The notes beneath the pieces were generated by a model, which did not search any database, was not told where the DNA came from, and saw only the letters and a program-made list of their open reading frames with translations. From the NCBI GenBank assembly GCA_023819375.1, contig JAMWDI010000002.1, positions 57,076-121,075 of the forward strand: a stretch of DNA of 64,000 nt. The letters are read 5' to 3'. The stretch is from Candidatus Omnitrophota bacterium (GTDB lineage Bacteria > Ratteibacteria > UBA8468 > B48-G9 > JAFGKM01). The position numbers were made by a program, and so were the translations under genes. Positions 8,836 through 17,782 of this stretch are shown piece after piece (position 1 is the first letter of the stretch; every line of letters begins with the position of its first letter).

Positions 8836-9841
8836 AGATGTAATTGTTATAGAAAAACCAGAAAATGGAAAATCCGGAAGGGGACGATTTTTATTTTCTG
8901 ACAGATATTCTGTTTTTGATTGGGGAGAAATGCCAGATCATATCCTTGATAAAGGGAAATCTATATGTTTAACTACTGCTTATTTTTTTGAAAAACTTGA
9001 AGAAAAAGGTATTAAAACTCATTACATTGGAATTGTTGAAAATGAAATGATAAAGAAACTTAATGAAATTAAAAATCCAGTTAATATGATTGAATTTAAA
9101 ATGTTAAGAGTCTTGAAACCTGAGATTAAAAATGGTATTTACGATTATTCAATTTACAAAAAAGAAAAGGCCAATTTTTTGATACCCTTGGAAATTATAT
9201 ATAGAAATTATTTACCAGAAGGATCCTCAGTTTTTAAAAGACTAAATGAGGGAACTTTGAAACTTGAAGATATAGGATTAAAAGAAAAACCCCTCCCTGG
9301 TCAGAAACTTGAAAAACCTATAATTGATATTTCAACAAAACTTGAAATGAGTGATAGATATCTAAAATGGGATGAAGCAAAAGAAATTGCAAATCTTACC
9401 GACGATGAAATTGAAGAAATAAAATTTATAACATTAAAAATAAATGAAATAATAACAAAAGAGGTAGAAAAAATAGGCCTTATAAATGAAGACGGAAAAG
9501 TAGAATTTGGATTTGATGAAAATAGAAATCTTATACTTGTTGATGCTGTTGGAACTCTTGATGAATGTAGATTTACTTATGAAGGAATACCTGTAAGTAA
9601 AGAAATTGCAAGAATATTTTACAGGAAAACAGAATGGTTTAAAAAAATAGAAGAAGCCAAGAAAAAAGATAAAATCAACTGGAAAAATTTTGTGAATATA
9701 AATCCTCCTAAATTACCAAAAGAACTTTTCATTTTAATTTCAAATATTTATAAAAGTTATGCAAATGAATTAACTGGTAAAGTTTGGTTTGATGCACCTC
9801 CTTTAAGAGACATTCTTTCAGACATTAAAAATTATCTATGA
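8822..9841 (+). CDS. purC: SAICAR synthetase (PurC)
   Basis: The 339-residue enzyme joins aspartate to CAIR, the product of PurE. The ATP-grasp features GRGRFLFSDRYSVFDWGEMPD, the loop LPEGSSVFKRL and the end ELTGKVWFDAPPL are visible. It is longer than the roughly 240-residue E. coli type and resembles the longer type found in archaea and some anaerobes. The start overlaps purE, so the two steps are made together, with gene order reversed relative to the animal PAICS fusion. Confidence 0.92.
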   Translation: MGSVKDVIVIEKPENGKSGRGRFLFSDRYSVFDWGEMPDHILDKGKSICLTTAYFFEKLEEKGIKTHYIGIVENEMIKKLNEIKNPVNMIEFKMLRVLKPEIKNGIYDYSIYKKEKANFLIPLEIIYRNYLPEGSSVFKRLNEGTLKLEDIGLKEKPLPGQKLEKPIIDISTKLEMSDRYLKWDEAKEIANLTDDEIEEIKFITLKINEIITKEVEKIGLINEDGKVEFGFDENRNLILVDAVGTLDECRFTYEGIPVSKEIARIFYRKTEWFKKIEEAKKKDKINWKNFVNINPPKLPKELFILISNIYKSYANELTGKVWFDAPPLRDILSDIKNYL

Positions 9842-9845
9842 AAAT

Positions 9846-10823
9846 ATGGCTCAAATATTAAAACCAGAGAAAAAAAACATAGAGTTAGCAGCAAATATTC
9901 TTAAATCTGGTGGAGTTATTGCTTTTCCCACAGAAACTGTTTATGGACTTGGTGCAAATGGTTTAAATCCAATTTCTGTTGCAAAAATATTTGAAATAAA
10001 AAATAGACCATTTTTTGATCCTGTTATATTACACATTTGCAGAAAGGACGATATTAAAAAATTATGGAAAAAAATTGATGAAAGAGCAGAAAAACTTATT
10101 GAAAAATTTTGGCCTGGTCCTTTAACAATAATTCTTCCTAAAACTGAAATCGTTCCTTATATTGTAACTGCTGGACTTGAAACAGTAGCAATAAGAATGC
10201 CATCACATCCGGTTGCTCTTGAAATTCTCAAAGAAGTTGATTTTCCAGTTGCTGCTCCAAGTGCTAACTTATTTGGAAGATTAAGTCCAACAACTCCAGA
10301 ACATGTGAATAAACAAATAGGAAATAAAATTGAAATTATTATTGATGGTGGAAAATGTCCAATTGGGATAGAGTCTACTGTGCTTGACTTGACAACAGAA
10401 AAAAATATAATTTTAAGACCGGGAGGTTTACCAAAAGAAGAAATTGAAAAAGTAATAGGTAAAGTGGAATTCGCCGAAAAAACAAATCATATTTCCTCTC
10501 CTGGGCAATTACCATCTCATTACTCTCCAAAAACTCCATTGAAAATTATTAAAGATTACAAGGAAATAGATAAAAATTTAAAAGCAGGTTTACTTGCTTT
10601 TAAATTACCACCTGAAAAAATAAAAGATTATGTGATTGCAATAGAAATACTTTCAGAAAAAGGGGATTTAAAAGAAGCAGCCAGCAATTTTTTTTCAGCA
10701 CTTCATAAACTTGACAATTTAAATCTTGACATAATTTATGCTGAACCTGTTCCTCAAGAAGGTCTTGGAATTGCAATTATGGATAGATTAAAAAAAGCAG
10801 AGAAAAAATTTATTAAATCTTAA
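9846..10823 (+). CDS. sua5: Threonylcarbamoyl-AMP synthase, long Sua5 type
   Basis: It makes threonylcarbamoyl-AMP for the t6A37 modification of ANN-decoding tRNAs. The YrdC domain (about residues 10-200) shows FPTETVYGLGANG, WPGPLTIIL, AIRMPSHP, AAPSANLFGR and GIESTVLDL. The C-terminal Sua5 domain begins with SSPGQLPSHYSPKTPL near residue 217. At 325 residues this is the two-domain Sua5/YwlC form. It starts four bases after purC and ends head-on against the ceramidase gene. Confidence 0.92.
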   Translation: MAQILKPEKKNIELAANILKSGGVIAFPTETVYGLGANGLNPISVAKIFEIKNRPFFDPVILHICRKDDIKKLWKKIDERAEKLIEKFWPGPLTIILPKTEIVPYIVTAGLETVAIRMPSHPVALEILKEVDFPVAAPSANLFGRLSPTTPEHVNKQIGNKIEIIIDGGKCPIGIESTVLDLTTEKNIILRPGGLPKEEIEKVIGKVEFAEKTNHISSPGQLPSHYSPKTPLKIIKDYKEIDKNLKAGLLAFKLPPEKIKDYVIAIEILSEKGDLKEAASNFFSALHKLDNLNLDIIYAEPVPQEGLGIAIMDRLKKAEKKFIKS

Positions 10824-10824
10824 T

Positions 10825-12270
10825 TTAATCTACATCAGGGCCAAGCACACCGTAACTCCATGGAGTTGTTGAAATTTCAGATTTTTTAAATGGTATTTCT
10901 TCTGGTTTAAAATTTTTAATTAATTTTATACTTTCCTCTACAATTTTTTCTCCTGTATTTATTTCAAGATTTGAATAACTTGTTAAAACAGTTTCATATC
11001 CACCTTCACTTTCTGAAAAAGCCTCTATATTAGGAATATATCCTATACATCCATTAGCAAGTTCTACAACAAAAGTAAAAGGAAAATGAGAATTTTCTTT
11101 TATTCTTTTCCCAAGAATACAAAAAAACTCTCCAGGGTTTGAGACTATAATAACCGGTCCTATCTGAACTGCCTGAATTTCAACTTCAACTGTCTGTTTC
11201 TTTTTAAATAGATAATCTGCAATCAATCTTTCTTTTGCAAATATCCACTCAGTTGTATTCATTAATTTTTCATCTGTAAATCCTCTTTTAACAATTTCTT
11301 CTGCTTTTTTTAATTTTTCTTCAGATTGTTTTCTTATTTTAACTTTAAAAATTACAGATTTTGACTTAACTTCATTAAATTTGTATTTATCTTCCGTAAG
11401 AATAATTTTTAACGCTTCAAGTCCAATACGTGTTCCCAAATAATTACTTCCTTTCTCGCCATACTCCAATTCTTTTGGTCTTAATGAAAAATTATCAACT
11501 TGCGTAATATCTCCACTTGCTCCTTGTAAAACTATGATTTTTGTTTTTTCATTAAATAACTTTTTTATTACATTTTCAGTATAATATATCCAGTCAGCAG
11601 AAATACCGTCTGGTCCGGTTGTACAATGACAGGCAAAATTTATAAGGCAACCTTTAAAATTTTCCTTTAAATCCCAAAATGATAAAACTCCAACATCGTA
11701 ATCAACAGGCCCTGCTGGACCAATTATATCTGGATTACCTTTGCCAGGATGAGTATAAACTTTATTATTTTTCATTTTACTTCTTCTATTAAAAGAAACT
11801 TTGTTTTCAAAACCAATTCCTACTTGACATAAAACTTCTTCTTTAAGAAGATCTGCCATATAAATAGCATCAATTGTTTTTCTTTTTACAAATTCATAAT
11901 AATAAGGATCAACAGTTATTGAATATTTTGAAATAAGTTCCTTTATCAATTCGGGTGCATCTTCATATTCATCTGGAAATAAACCAAAAAGAGGACCTCC
12001 AGAATGAGTATGTGTTGCAGAAATTAATATATTCTTTCCTTTTATATTTACCTTTTTACCAATTTCTTCTCTTATTTCTTCAACAAATCTCCGTGGAATA
12101 ACAAGAGTATCAAGAACACATATACCAATTTTTTCTGACTCTCCTTCACAGACAAGAACTCTAATTTTAAGTGGATCATGGATTTTATTAAGAAAAGATT
12201 TAATATACCCACCAGGTCTTTCCATTCCAATAAAAGGAGTTATGTCAAGTTCATAAAAACCTGCTTTCAT
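10825..12270 (-). CDS. Neutral/alkaline ceramidase-like hydrolase
   Basis: The 481 residues match the N-terminal domain of non-lysosomal neutral/alkaline ceramidase: MKAGFYELDITPFIG at the start, DTLVIPRRFVEEI, ISATHTHSGGP with zinc-ligand histidines, and a second histidine motif INFACHCTTGP. No signal peptide is visible, unlike true secreted ceramidases. Relatives are common in Planctomycetes- and Lentisphaerae-like bacteria with unknown substrate, so ceramide cleavage should not be assumed. It overlaps the upstream secreted-protein gene by four bases. Confidence 0.8.
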   Translation of the reverse strand: MKAGFYELDITPFIGMERPGGYIKSFLNKIHDPLKIRVLVCEGESEKIGICVLDTLVIPRRFVEEIREEIGKKVNIKGKNILISATHTHSGGPLFGLFPDEYEDAPELIKELISKYSITVDPYYYEFVKRKTIDAIYMADLLKEEVLCQVGIGFENKVSFNRRSKMKNNKVYTHPGKGNPDIIGPAGPVDYDVGVLSFWDLKENFKGCLINFACHCTTGPDGISADWIYYTENVIKKLFNEKTKIIVLQGASGDITQVDNFSLRPKELEYGEKGSNYLGTRIGLEALKIILTEDKYKFNEVKSKSVIFKVKIRKQSEEKLKKAEEIVKRGFTDEKLMNTTEWIFAKERLIADYLFKKKQTVEVEIQAVQIGPVIIVSNPGEFFCILGKRIKENSHFPFTFVVELANGCIGYIPNIEAFSESEGGYETVLTSYSNLEINTGEKIVEESIKLIKNFKPEEIPFKKSEISTTPWSYGVLGPDVD

Positions 12271-13076
12271 TGTTTTTGTGAATTTAACAATATGAGGGCA
12301 ACTTTCAAATTTAATAAAATTTTCATTCCAAATGTTTCTGTTCTTTTTTCAGGTTGAGATGGAATATCATATTTTATTCCCAAATTAAGAAAAAACTCTC
12401 CATTAAAATTCTCTATTTTTCCTTCTTTTTCATTAAATTTAAAAAACCCTTTACTTGTATTTTTACCTGAAAATATGATTTTCATATTCTCTTGCTTCCG
12501 TGTTTCATTGATATTTTGATTTGCCATAATTTTAATATTTGAAAATAAATCTTTTTTTTCATAAATATATTCAAATTCAAGTTCACACATCGGAATTCCA
12601 GGAAATTCAATTGCAGGTATTTTTTGTTTCCATTTTTTCCCTTCTTTTAAATCATTAGGAAAAGCAGGCAAGAGAGATAACAGTTGAGATAAACTAATCA
12701 GTCCCTTTTTTAATTCTTCTGTTTCAATAATTTCTCCATTTTTTTTCATTTTTATTAACTGAGTTGAAATAACTGAACTTTCATTATCGGAATTACTTAA
12801 ATTCTCTATTATTCCTTCTCCTATCTTCACAACTGTTTTAAAAGGAATTAATTTAATTGTATAAATGTCATCCTTAAAATCAATATATTCTATTTTAAAA
12901 TTTCCATTTACAGAAATCTTAAAATTTTCTTCCTGTATTCCAGGATAAGCCAAAGAACCTGTTCCATTCATTTGAAAAGAATAAATAGGGGTTTCAGTTT
13001 GAGAGAAATTGTAAAAAATCTGTGAAAATAAAAATGAATGTAAAATTAAAATAATGAAAAATATACATTTTTTCAT
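12267..13076 (-). CDS. Secreted protein of unknown function
   Basis: I do not recognise the family. The 269 residues begin with a clear Sec signal peptide (about residues 1-18, MKKCIFFIILILHSFLFSQ). The rest is rich in beta strands, with Lys/Glu/Asn-rich turns and no long helix, and looks like a periplasmic beta-sandwich protein. Both ends overlap neighbours by four bases, which places it firmly in the pckG-aspC-ceramidase operon. Confidence 0.6.
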   Translation of the reverse strand: MKKCIFFIILILHSFLFSQIFYNFSQTETPIYSFQMNGTGSLAYPGIQEENFKISVNGNFKIEYIDFKDDIYTIKLIPFKTVVKIGEGIIENLSNSDNESSVISTQLIKMKKNGEIIETEELKKGLISLSQLLSLLPAFPNDLKEGKKWKQKIPAIEFPGIPMCELEFEYIYEKKDLFSNIKIMANQNINETRKQENMKIIFSGKNTSKGFFKFNEKEGKIENFNGEFFLNLGIKYDIPSQPEKRTETFGMKILLNLKVALILLNSQKQ

Positions 13077-14221
13077 AAATTCTCCTTTACAAATTCATTC
13101 ACTCTTTCAACTGCTTTTTTTAAACTTTCTATATCTAAAGCATAGGATATTCTTATATAATTGTCAACACCAAATTCTTCTCCAGGAACTGTTGCTATTA
13201 ATTTTTCTTCAAGCAATCTTTGGGATAAAATTTTTGAATCCATATTTTTAAAATTTAAAAACATATAAAAAGCACCTTCTGGATATGGATATTTTATTTC
13301 ATTAGATAAATTTTCTACCAAAAAATTTCTTCTCTTTTTAAATTCTTCTACCATGTTTTTAAATAACCTTTCACCCTCTTTTATCGCATAATATGAAGCC
13401 ATTTGGGAAATAGAAGACGGAGCAGAAGTTGTTTGTCCCTGAATTTTTCCTATTGCATCAGCAATATCTTTTCTTGAAGCAGTAAATCCAATTCTCCAGC
13501 CTGTCATTGCAAATGTTTTTGAAACACCATTCACTATGATTGTCAAATTCTTCAATTCTTTTGAAAGGGAAGCAATACTTATATGTTGCTTATCAAAGAT
13601 TATTTTTTCATAAACTTCATCTGAAATACAAAAGATTTTATTTGATAATATTATTTCGGCTATTTCTTCAAGTTCCTTTTTCTCATAAACAATTCCTGTT
13701 GGATTAGAGGGGCTATTAAGAATCAATGCTTTTGTTTTTGGAGTAATTTTTGTCTTTAAATCTTCAATATCAATTTTAAATTTTTCATTATATTTACAGA
13801 AAACAGGGACACCTCCACAGATAAGAACCATAGCAGGATAACTTACCCAGTAAGGAACTGGGATTATAACTTCATCTTCTGGATTTAAAATTGAAAGAAA
13901 TATATTAAATAGAGAGTGTTTTGCCCCGTTTGAAATAACTATTTCTTCTGGGTCATATTTCAATCCATTATCTTTTTCTAATTTTTCACATATTATTTCT
14001 CTTAAATTTTTCATTCCCTTTTCTTCTGTGTATTTAGTATATCCATCCTTCATTGCTTTTATTGCAAATTCTTTTATTTCCTCAGGAGTATCAAAATCAG
14101 GTTCACCCACTGTTAAATTTATTACATCAAATCCTTTTGCTTTCATCTCTTTTGCTTTTTTATTTAAAGATAATGTTGCTGAAGGTTTTAAAATTTCTGC
14201 TCTCTGAGAAAGATTTATCAT
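13073..14221 (-). CDS. aspC: Class I aminotransferase (aspartate aminotransferase-like)
   Basis: The 382-residue fold-type I PLP enzyme has LNSPSNPTG (about 165-173), ISDEVYEKI, and the cofactor lysine in NGVSKTFAMTGWRIGF near residue 235, the typical 1-gamma aspartate aminotransferase signature. FRISYA-like YIRISYALD near the end carries the carboxylate-binding Arg. It probably interconverts aspartate/oxaloacetate with glutamate, which fits its position 15 bases downstream of PEP carboxykinase. Confidence 0.88.
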   Translation of the reverse strand: MINLSQRAEILKPSATLSLNKKAKEMKAKGFDVINLTVGEPDFDTPEEIKEFAIKAMKDGYTKYTEEKGMKNLREIICEKLEKDNGLKYDPEEIVISNGAKHSLFNIFLSILNPEDEVIIPVPYWVSYPAMVLICGGVPVFCKYNEKFKIDIEDLKTKITPKTKALILNSPSNPTGIVYEKKELEEIAEIILSNKIFCISDEVYEKIIFDKQHISIASLSKELKNLTIIVNGVSKTFAMTGWRIGFTASRKDIADAIGKIQGQTTSAPSSISQMASYYAIKEGERLFKNMVEEFKKRRNFLVENLSNEIKYPYPEGAFYMFLNFKNMDSKILSQRLLEEKLIATVPGEEFGVDNYIRISYALDIESLKKAVERVNEFVKENL

Positions 14222-14236
14222 TTTGCCCCCTTTTTC

Positions 14237-16126
14237 CTAAATAAATTTTTCAGGAGAAATATAATCACCAAATTTTTCTCTTGCCTTTAACAATCTTTCT
14301 TTTTGCTCATTTAAAACTTGATAAACTTCTTCTGGAGGATCTTCTATCTCAGTAGAAATAAATTTTAAAACTCTTTCAATTTTTGCTAAATTTTCTGGAA
14401 CTCTTATTGTAAATTGTTTTACATAATCGTCCTTTAAATATTCTTTTTTTAGAACATCCAAAAATAAAATTTTCAAATCATCATAATAAGGAATAAGACC
14501 TGTTGGTGTTTGAATTGCTTTAACATCATTATGAACTCTCAATTCCATCCATTTTATCCAAACATGTTTGTCTTTTCTTGAATTAAGATATTCTCCTGTT
14601 TTTATATCTCTTAAAAAATAATTAACACCAAAAACACAAGGAACTTTTTTTAATTTTTTCCCAAATTCAATATAATTTTTAATATATGTACCGAGGGGTA
14701 TGGAGACAAAATCTTGAATACTCATTATATTTATCTCATATTTCCCTTCTGCTTCTGTTATTGCAAAAGTTGTTTCAGTTTCAAGAGCAACGCCATAAGC
14801 AATAATTCCATGGACCCAATCAAATCCTTGTTGAACAGGGACATAACCCCGGTAATCTCTTCCTCCAAATATTATTCCACCAAGTTCAACACCATTCGGA
14901 TTATCAAGTTCCTCATCACAATTCGGAAGTGCTTTTAGAGAAATTGTATATCTTGCATTTTTATGTGCTGGTAAAATCTCTTCCCCTTTTTCATCTTTTT
15001 TTCCTTTATACCACTTTCCAGAATAATTTATCCCTTCTTCAGGTAGTTCACACCCCATATCTAACCACCAAACTTTTCCATCTTTAACAAGAACATTTGA
15101 AAAAATTATTTCATTTGGAGAAGTAATTGTTTTATAAATTAAAGGATCATCAATAGGATTTACTCCTTGAATAATACCAAAAATTCCACATTCAACATTA
15201 ACTGCACGACATATTCCATTAATATTTCTCACGTAAGCAAGATCATCTGAAAGAATTTTCTCTCCTTCAAGCATTGCTGTTGAAGTTTTCCCACAGGCAC
15301 TTGGGAAAGCACCTGCAAGATAGGTTTTTCTTCCATTGGGTCCATAAACTCCAATAATCATAAAATGTTCTGCAAGCCATCCTTCTCTATGGGCTTTTCT
15401 TATTGCCAATCTTAAAGCAAGTTTTTTAAAACCGACAGAATTTCCCGCATATTGAGTATTAACACTATAAACTGTATTTTCAATATAATCAATGTAAATT
15501 CTTTTTTTATCATAATTCTTACTTGTCATATTTTCATCAAGTTCTCCTGCTGAATGTAAAGTGAAAAAAATATCTGTTTTTTCGTCCTCCGGTAAATCTA
15601 AAAATTCCTTATAACCATGTCTGTAAAGTAATTCAACAGAATGAGCGACATACCAACTATCAGTACATTCAACACAGGGAATTGTAAAGATAGAATTTGC
15701 AGGACCAAGAATAAGAAATCTGACAATCATTGTTTTACCTTTCATAGAATTTTTAAGTAATTCTTTTATTTCGGATAAACCCTCATCTCTGTCTATTTGT
15801 TTTAATGCAGGACTTAATTTATCTCCTTTAGGAACAAGAAATTTAGTAACTTCCCTGTCCCTACCTTGATCATAATAACCATCAAAATGAAATGTATGTC
15901 CTGGTGTTAATAAGGCTGAACTTTCTTCTTTACTTACAATTGCCATATTTTTTATATAAGCAACTTCATCTGGTGTATCAGAACAAATAAAAACATCGTC
16001 AGGATTACAAAGTTCTATACTTTCTGCAATAAATTTCAAAACTTTTTTATTTTTAATTTTATTTAATTTTTCATACTCCTCTTGTTTTAATTTATTCTTT
16101 AAAATCTGGATATAAAGATCCTCCAT
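14237..16126 (-). CDS. pckG: Phosphoenolpyruvate carboxykinase (GTP)
   Basis: At 629 residues this is the GTP-type enzyme. It has the kinase loop GAFPSACGKTSTAMLEG, the hypervariable-loop metal region DDLAYV and GGIIFGGRDYRG. It interconverts oxaloacetate and PEP. In an organism with acetyl-CoA synthase and enolase it would feed gluconeogenesis or anaplerosis. A GGGAG ribosome site and a good promoter lie upstream. It is the first gene of a four-gene operon. Confidence 0.95.
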   Translation of the reverse strand: MEDLYIQILKNKLKQEEYEKLNKIKNKKVLKFIAESIELCNPDDVFICSDTPDEVAYIKNMAIVSKEESSALLTPGHTFHFDGYYDQGRDREVTKFLVPKGDKLSPALKQIDRDEGLSEIKELLKNSMKGKTMIVRFLILGPANSIFTIPCVECTDSWYVAHSVELLYRHGYKEFLDLPEDEKTDIFFTLHSAGELDENMTSKNYDKKRIYIDYIENTVYSVNTQYAGNSVGFKKLALRLAIRKAHREGWLAEHFMIIGVYGPNGRKTYLAGAFPSACGKTSTAMLEGEKILSDDLAYVRNINGICRAVNVECGIFGIIQGVNPIDDPLIYKTITSPNEIIFSNVLVKDGKVWWLDMGCELPEEGINYSGKWYKGKKDEKGEEILPAHKNARYTISLKALPNCDEELDNPNGVELGGIIFGGRDYRGYVPVQQGFDWVHGIIAYGVALETETTFAITEAEGKYEINIMSIQDFVSIPLGTYIKNYIEFGKKLKKVPCVFGVNYFLRDIKTGEYLNSRKDKHVWIKWMELRVHNDVKAIQTPTGLIPYYDDLKILFLDVLKKEYLKDDYVKQFTIRVPENLAKIERVLKFISTEIEDPPEEVYQVLNEQKERLLKAREKFGDYISPEKFI

Positions 16127-16169
16127 TGTTAAACTCCCTTTTAAAAATTTATTTTAAAGGTTGGATATT

Positions 16170-16198
16170 ATTCTATCATATAAAAAACCTTCAATCAA
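16170..16198 (-). promoter_or_regulatory. Promoter for the pckG operon
   Basis: On the minus strand TTGATT (16198-16193), 17-base spacer, TAGAAT (16175-16170). The leader before the pckG ATG would be about 37 bases. Confidence 0.65.
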
Positions 16199-16224
16199 AA
16201 TTTTTTCATTTGTGATACTTAACT

Positions 16225-16338
16225 TTGGTATACTTTGCAGGTTTCTCAGTAATTCCACTTCTTGCTAAAAAGTATAATTTTATACTTCTAACAGTAGTTG
16301 GTAAATTAAAAGCCAAAAATATAAAAAAATTAATTTAA
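16225..16338 (+). pseudogene. Possible remnant of a membrane protein
   Basis: In the gap between the LysM gene and pckG, the plus strand holds a 37-codon frame from a TTG. It reads as a hydrophobic helix (VYFAGFSVIPLLAKKYNFILL) followed by a basic tail and a stop. It has no ribosome site and a stop just upstream. It looks like the end of a lost membrane-protein gene, but chance cannot be excluded. Confidence 0.2.
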
Positions 16339-16341
16339 AAT

Positions 16342-17136
16342 TTAAGGAATTAAAAGTTTTTGCCCTGGATATACAGTGTCTTCCTTCAAATTATTTATTT
16401 TTTTTATTTCTTCAACTGTTGTATTAAATCTTTGTGCAATTTTTGTTAAGTGATCCCCTTTCTTAACTATATAATAATTTCTTTTTTCATCTTTCAAGAT
16501 TGATTTTACAACTTCTTCTTTTTCCTTGCCATAAAATTCTTTTTTCAATCTGTATATTTCACTTTCATGTCTAACAATTTCTTCCAATAAAATTTTAGTG
16601 CTCTCATCAAATTTTTTCTCAAGACTATTCAATTTTTCTTCAATTCTATTAACTCTATCTGGCATTTCCTGAAAACTTTCTAAAATTCGCGTTTGAGAAT
16701 TTTTCAAATTTATAACGTCTGTCTGTATTAGTGTAAGATTTTTATTTACACTTGCTGTTGTTGTTAGAATATCATTATATGCTTTTTTAAGCCCTTCAAT
16801 GTCTCTCTTTAATTCAAGATTTTTCACATCTATTTCTTCTCCAATTTTTTTAATTTTCTCTTCATATTCATAATTCAATTCCTCTATTTTACCTCTTATA
16901 AGTTTAATTTCTTCTTTAATAGAGTTTATTTCGTTTGTTAAAGTAAGAATTTTATCGGCTGTCTCTTTAATCTTCAGATTCAGATCTTTTTCAATGTTCT
17001 GTATTTTTTTATTTAAATCCTCTTCAACCTTATCAACTGCTTCTTTCGTGACTTCAACATCTTCTCTTGTTGCTATATAGCCACAATTTGTTAAAAATAA
17101 GGTTAAACCAATAAAAAAGAAAAGTTTTCTTTTCAC
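16342..17136 (-). CDS. LysM lipoprotein with coiled coil
   Basis: The 264-residue protein starts with a lipoprotein signal whose lipobox is LFLTNC (Cys about residue 18). A long Lys/Glu-rich coiled coil runs over residues 25-200. One LysM domain (about 218-264) begins YYIVKKGDHLTKIAQRFNTT and ends VYPGQKLLIP at the C-terminus. It probably anchors at a membrane and binds peptidoglycan. The start overlaps pal by four bases, which supports a shared role in envelope integrity. Confidence 0.82.
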   Translation of the reverse strand: MKRKLFFFIGLTLFLTNCGYIATREDVEVTKEAVDKVEEDLNKKIQNIEKDLNLKIKETADKILTLTNEINSIKEEIKLIRGKIEELNYEYEEKIKKIGEEIDVKNLELKRDIEGLKKAYNDILTTTASVNKNLTLIQTDVINLKNSQTRILESFQEMPDRVNRIEEKLNSLEKKFDESTKILLEEIVRHESEIYRLKKEFYGKEKEEVVKSILKDEKRNYYIVKKGDHLTKIAQRFNTTVEEIKKINNLKEDTVYPGQKLLIP

Positions 17137-17738
17137 TTCTCCACCTCTATTTTAAATTCACATCTTCTATTTTTGGCCCATGCTTCTTCATTACTTCTTG
17201 GATCTGCAGGCATATCTTCTCCATAACTTAAAGTATACATTCTTTTTGGAGACACACCCATTATAATCAAATATCTTCTTGCACTCAATGCCCTTTGTTC
17301 TCCAAGAACTAAATTATATTCCCTTGTTCCTCTTTCATCGCAATGTCCTTCAATTAAAATTTTAATATCAGGATTTTTTAATAAGTAATCTCCAATCTTC
17401 TTTAAAACCTCTTCTGCATCAGGTCTTATGTCATATTTATCAAAATCAAAATAAATATTTTGAAAAATTTTAGCAAGTTCAAGACTTATTTCTTCTGGCT
17501 TTACAAATCTTTTCCCTTTTGGTATTTCTGCTACTGGAATTTCTTCCCCTCTAATTGCTTTTTTAATTTCTTCTGGCGTTGCTTTCCCTTCAATTTCTCT
17601 CTTTTCTTCTGGTTTTGTCAATTCCTTCTTTTCTTCTGGTTTTATCATTTCTTCTTCTACTTTTTTCTTTATAACTGGACATTTACAACCAGATAATATT
17701 AAAATTGGAATTAAGAAAATTAATAAAAATTTTCTCAC
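17133..17738 (-). CDS. pal: Pal-type peptidoglycan-associated lipoprotein
   Basis: I place the start at the GTG at 17738 because AGGAGG lies five bases before it and the protein then begins directly with a lipoprotein signal (lipobox LILSGC, Cys about residue 17). An upstream in-frame start would put charged residues before the signal. The linker is Lys/Glu-rich. The C-terminal OmpA domain (about 100-200) has IYFDFDKYDIRPDA, LIEGHCDERGTREYNLVLGEQRA and the end NRRCEFKI. It would tether the outer membrane to the wall, evidence for a diderm envelope. Confidence 0.9.
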   Translation of the reverse strand: MRKFLLIFLIPILILSGCKCPVIKKKVEEEMIKPEEKKELTKPEEKREIEGKATPEEIKKAIRGEEIPVAEIPKGKRFVKPEEISLELAKIFQNIYFDFDKYDIRPDAEEVLKKIGDYLLKNPDIKILIEGHCDERGTREYNLVLGEQRALSARRYLIIMGVSPKRMYTLSYGEDMPADPRSNEEAWAKNRRCEFKIEVEK

Positions 17739-17782
17739 TTTAACCTCCTTTTTGAAAATTTTAACTTTTTTTACAAACAAAG

